Shown piece after piece: positions 63,990 to 64,000 of a DNA stretch of 64,000 nt. This DNA is from an uncultured Clostridia bacterium (GTDB lineage Bacteria > Bacillota > Clostridia > TANB77 > CAG-465). The notes below the pieces were generated by a model. The model made no database searches. It saw only the letters and a program-made list of their open reading frames with translations, and was not told the DNA's origin. Position 1 is the stretch's first letter; each line of letters opens with the position of its first letter. The position numbers and the translations under genes were made by a program. The stretch spans positions 1-64,000 of the forward strand of contig CALXES010000004.1 of assembly GCA_944387385.1 (NCBI GenBank). Reading direction: 5' to 3'.

Positions 63990-64000
63990 GACCAGTTAAA

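Noticed and set aside
1-64000. CRISPR arrays, insertion sequences, integrases, prophage genes, tRNA or rRNA genes
   Set aside because: No regularly spaced direct repeats, transposase or integrase motifs, or conserved RNA gene sequences were seen on either strand.

Overview
The window is chromosomal DNA of a very low G+C, spore-forming Firmicute of the Clostridia type. SpoVT, a SpoVB-type flippase, PdaA and YlbJ point to endospores. LL-diaminopimelate aminotransferase, type-I dockerin modules and plain SigA promoters (TTGACA-17-TATAAT, often with TGn before the -10) also fit a gut Clostridia lineage. No species can be named from sequence alone. I saw no tRNA, rRNA, CRISPR array, transposase, integrase or prophage gene.

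Layout. 1-7824: surface-glycan block (truncated flippase, GT2, UDP-galactopyranose mutase, GT4, polysaccharide deacetylase, GalE, CDP-glycerol glycerophosphotransferase-like protein). 7941-9824: a small acidic protein and a long coiled-coil protein of unknown role. 9908-17937: mostly housekeeping (FabG-like, YlbJ, rRNA methyltransferase-like, RpoZ, CMP-kinase-like, PriA, beta-CASP nuclease). 18022-24616: MazF, PBP1A, phosphodiester glycosidase-like protein and UppP. 24689-35457: secreted proteins (GH25 lysozyme and two leucine-rich-repeat proteins), each ending in a dockerin. Between them lie a degenerate receiver/histidine-kinase protein, a G+C-richer membrane-anchored acidic protein followed by a structured RNA-like stretch, a MutS2-tail protein and LepA. 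35461-43976: SpoVB-like flippase, PdaA, a histidine phosphatase, a frameshifted pseudogene, RecD2 and SpoVT. 44034-48293: CorA and a likely polysaccharide O-acetylation set (MBOAT, DHHW, SGNH). 48429-54636: DapL, a TetR/patatin operon with a visible operator, lactate dehydrogenase, and an orphan transcription unit with its own promoter and terminator (candidate ncRNA, 53048-53259). 54836-63989: an RsiV-like membrane protein, SdpR/SdpI, a PemK-like protein, a GDPD-family protein, RNase Y, several unknown small genes with near-identical strong promoters, and YmdB.

How the genes work together. The recurring theme is the cell envelope: glycan assembly at the left end, peptidoglycan synthesis and lipid-carrier recycling in the middle, spore cortex at 35-38 kb and O-acetylation at 45-48 kb. 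Most transcription units are short. They are separated by perfect intrinsic terminators, several of which overlap the -35 of the next promoter. The RNase Y/YmdB pair, commonly adjacent in Firmicutes, is split here by about 2.4 kb of unknown small genes.

Best candidates for undescribed biology: the two structured RNA-like loci (29080-29289 and 53048-53259), the acidic membrane protein with its odd leader (27445-28907), the small-gene cassette between rny and ymdB, the pseudo-kinase at 26397, and the structured leader at 54637-54728. All calls come from reading the sequence by eye. No database search or folding program was run.
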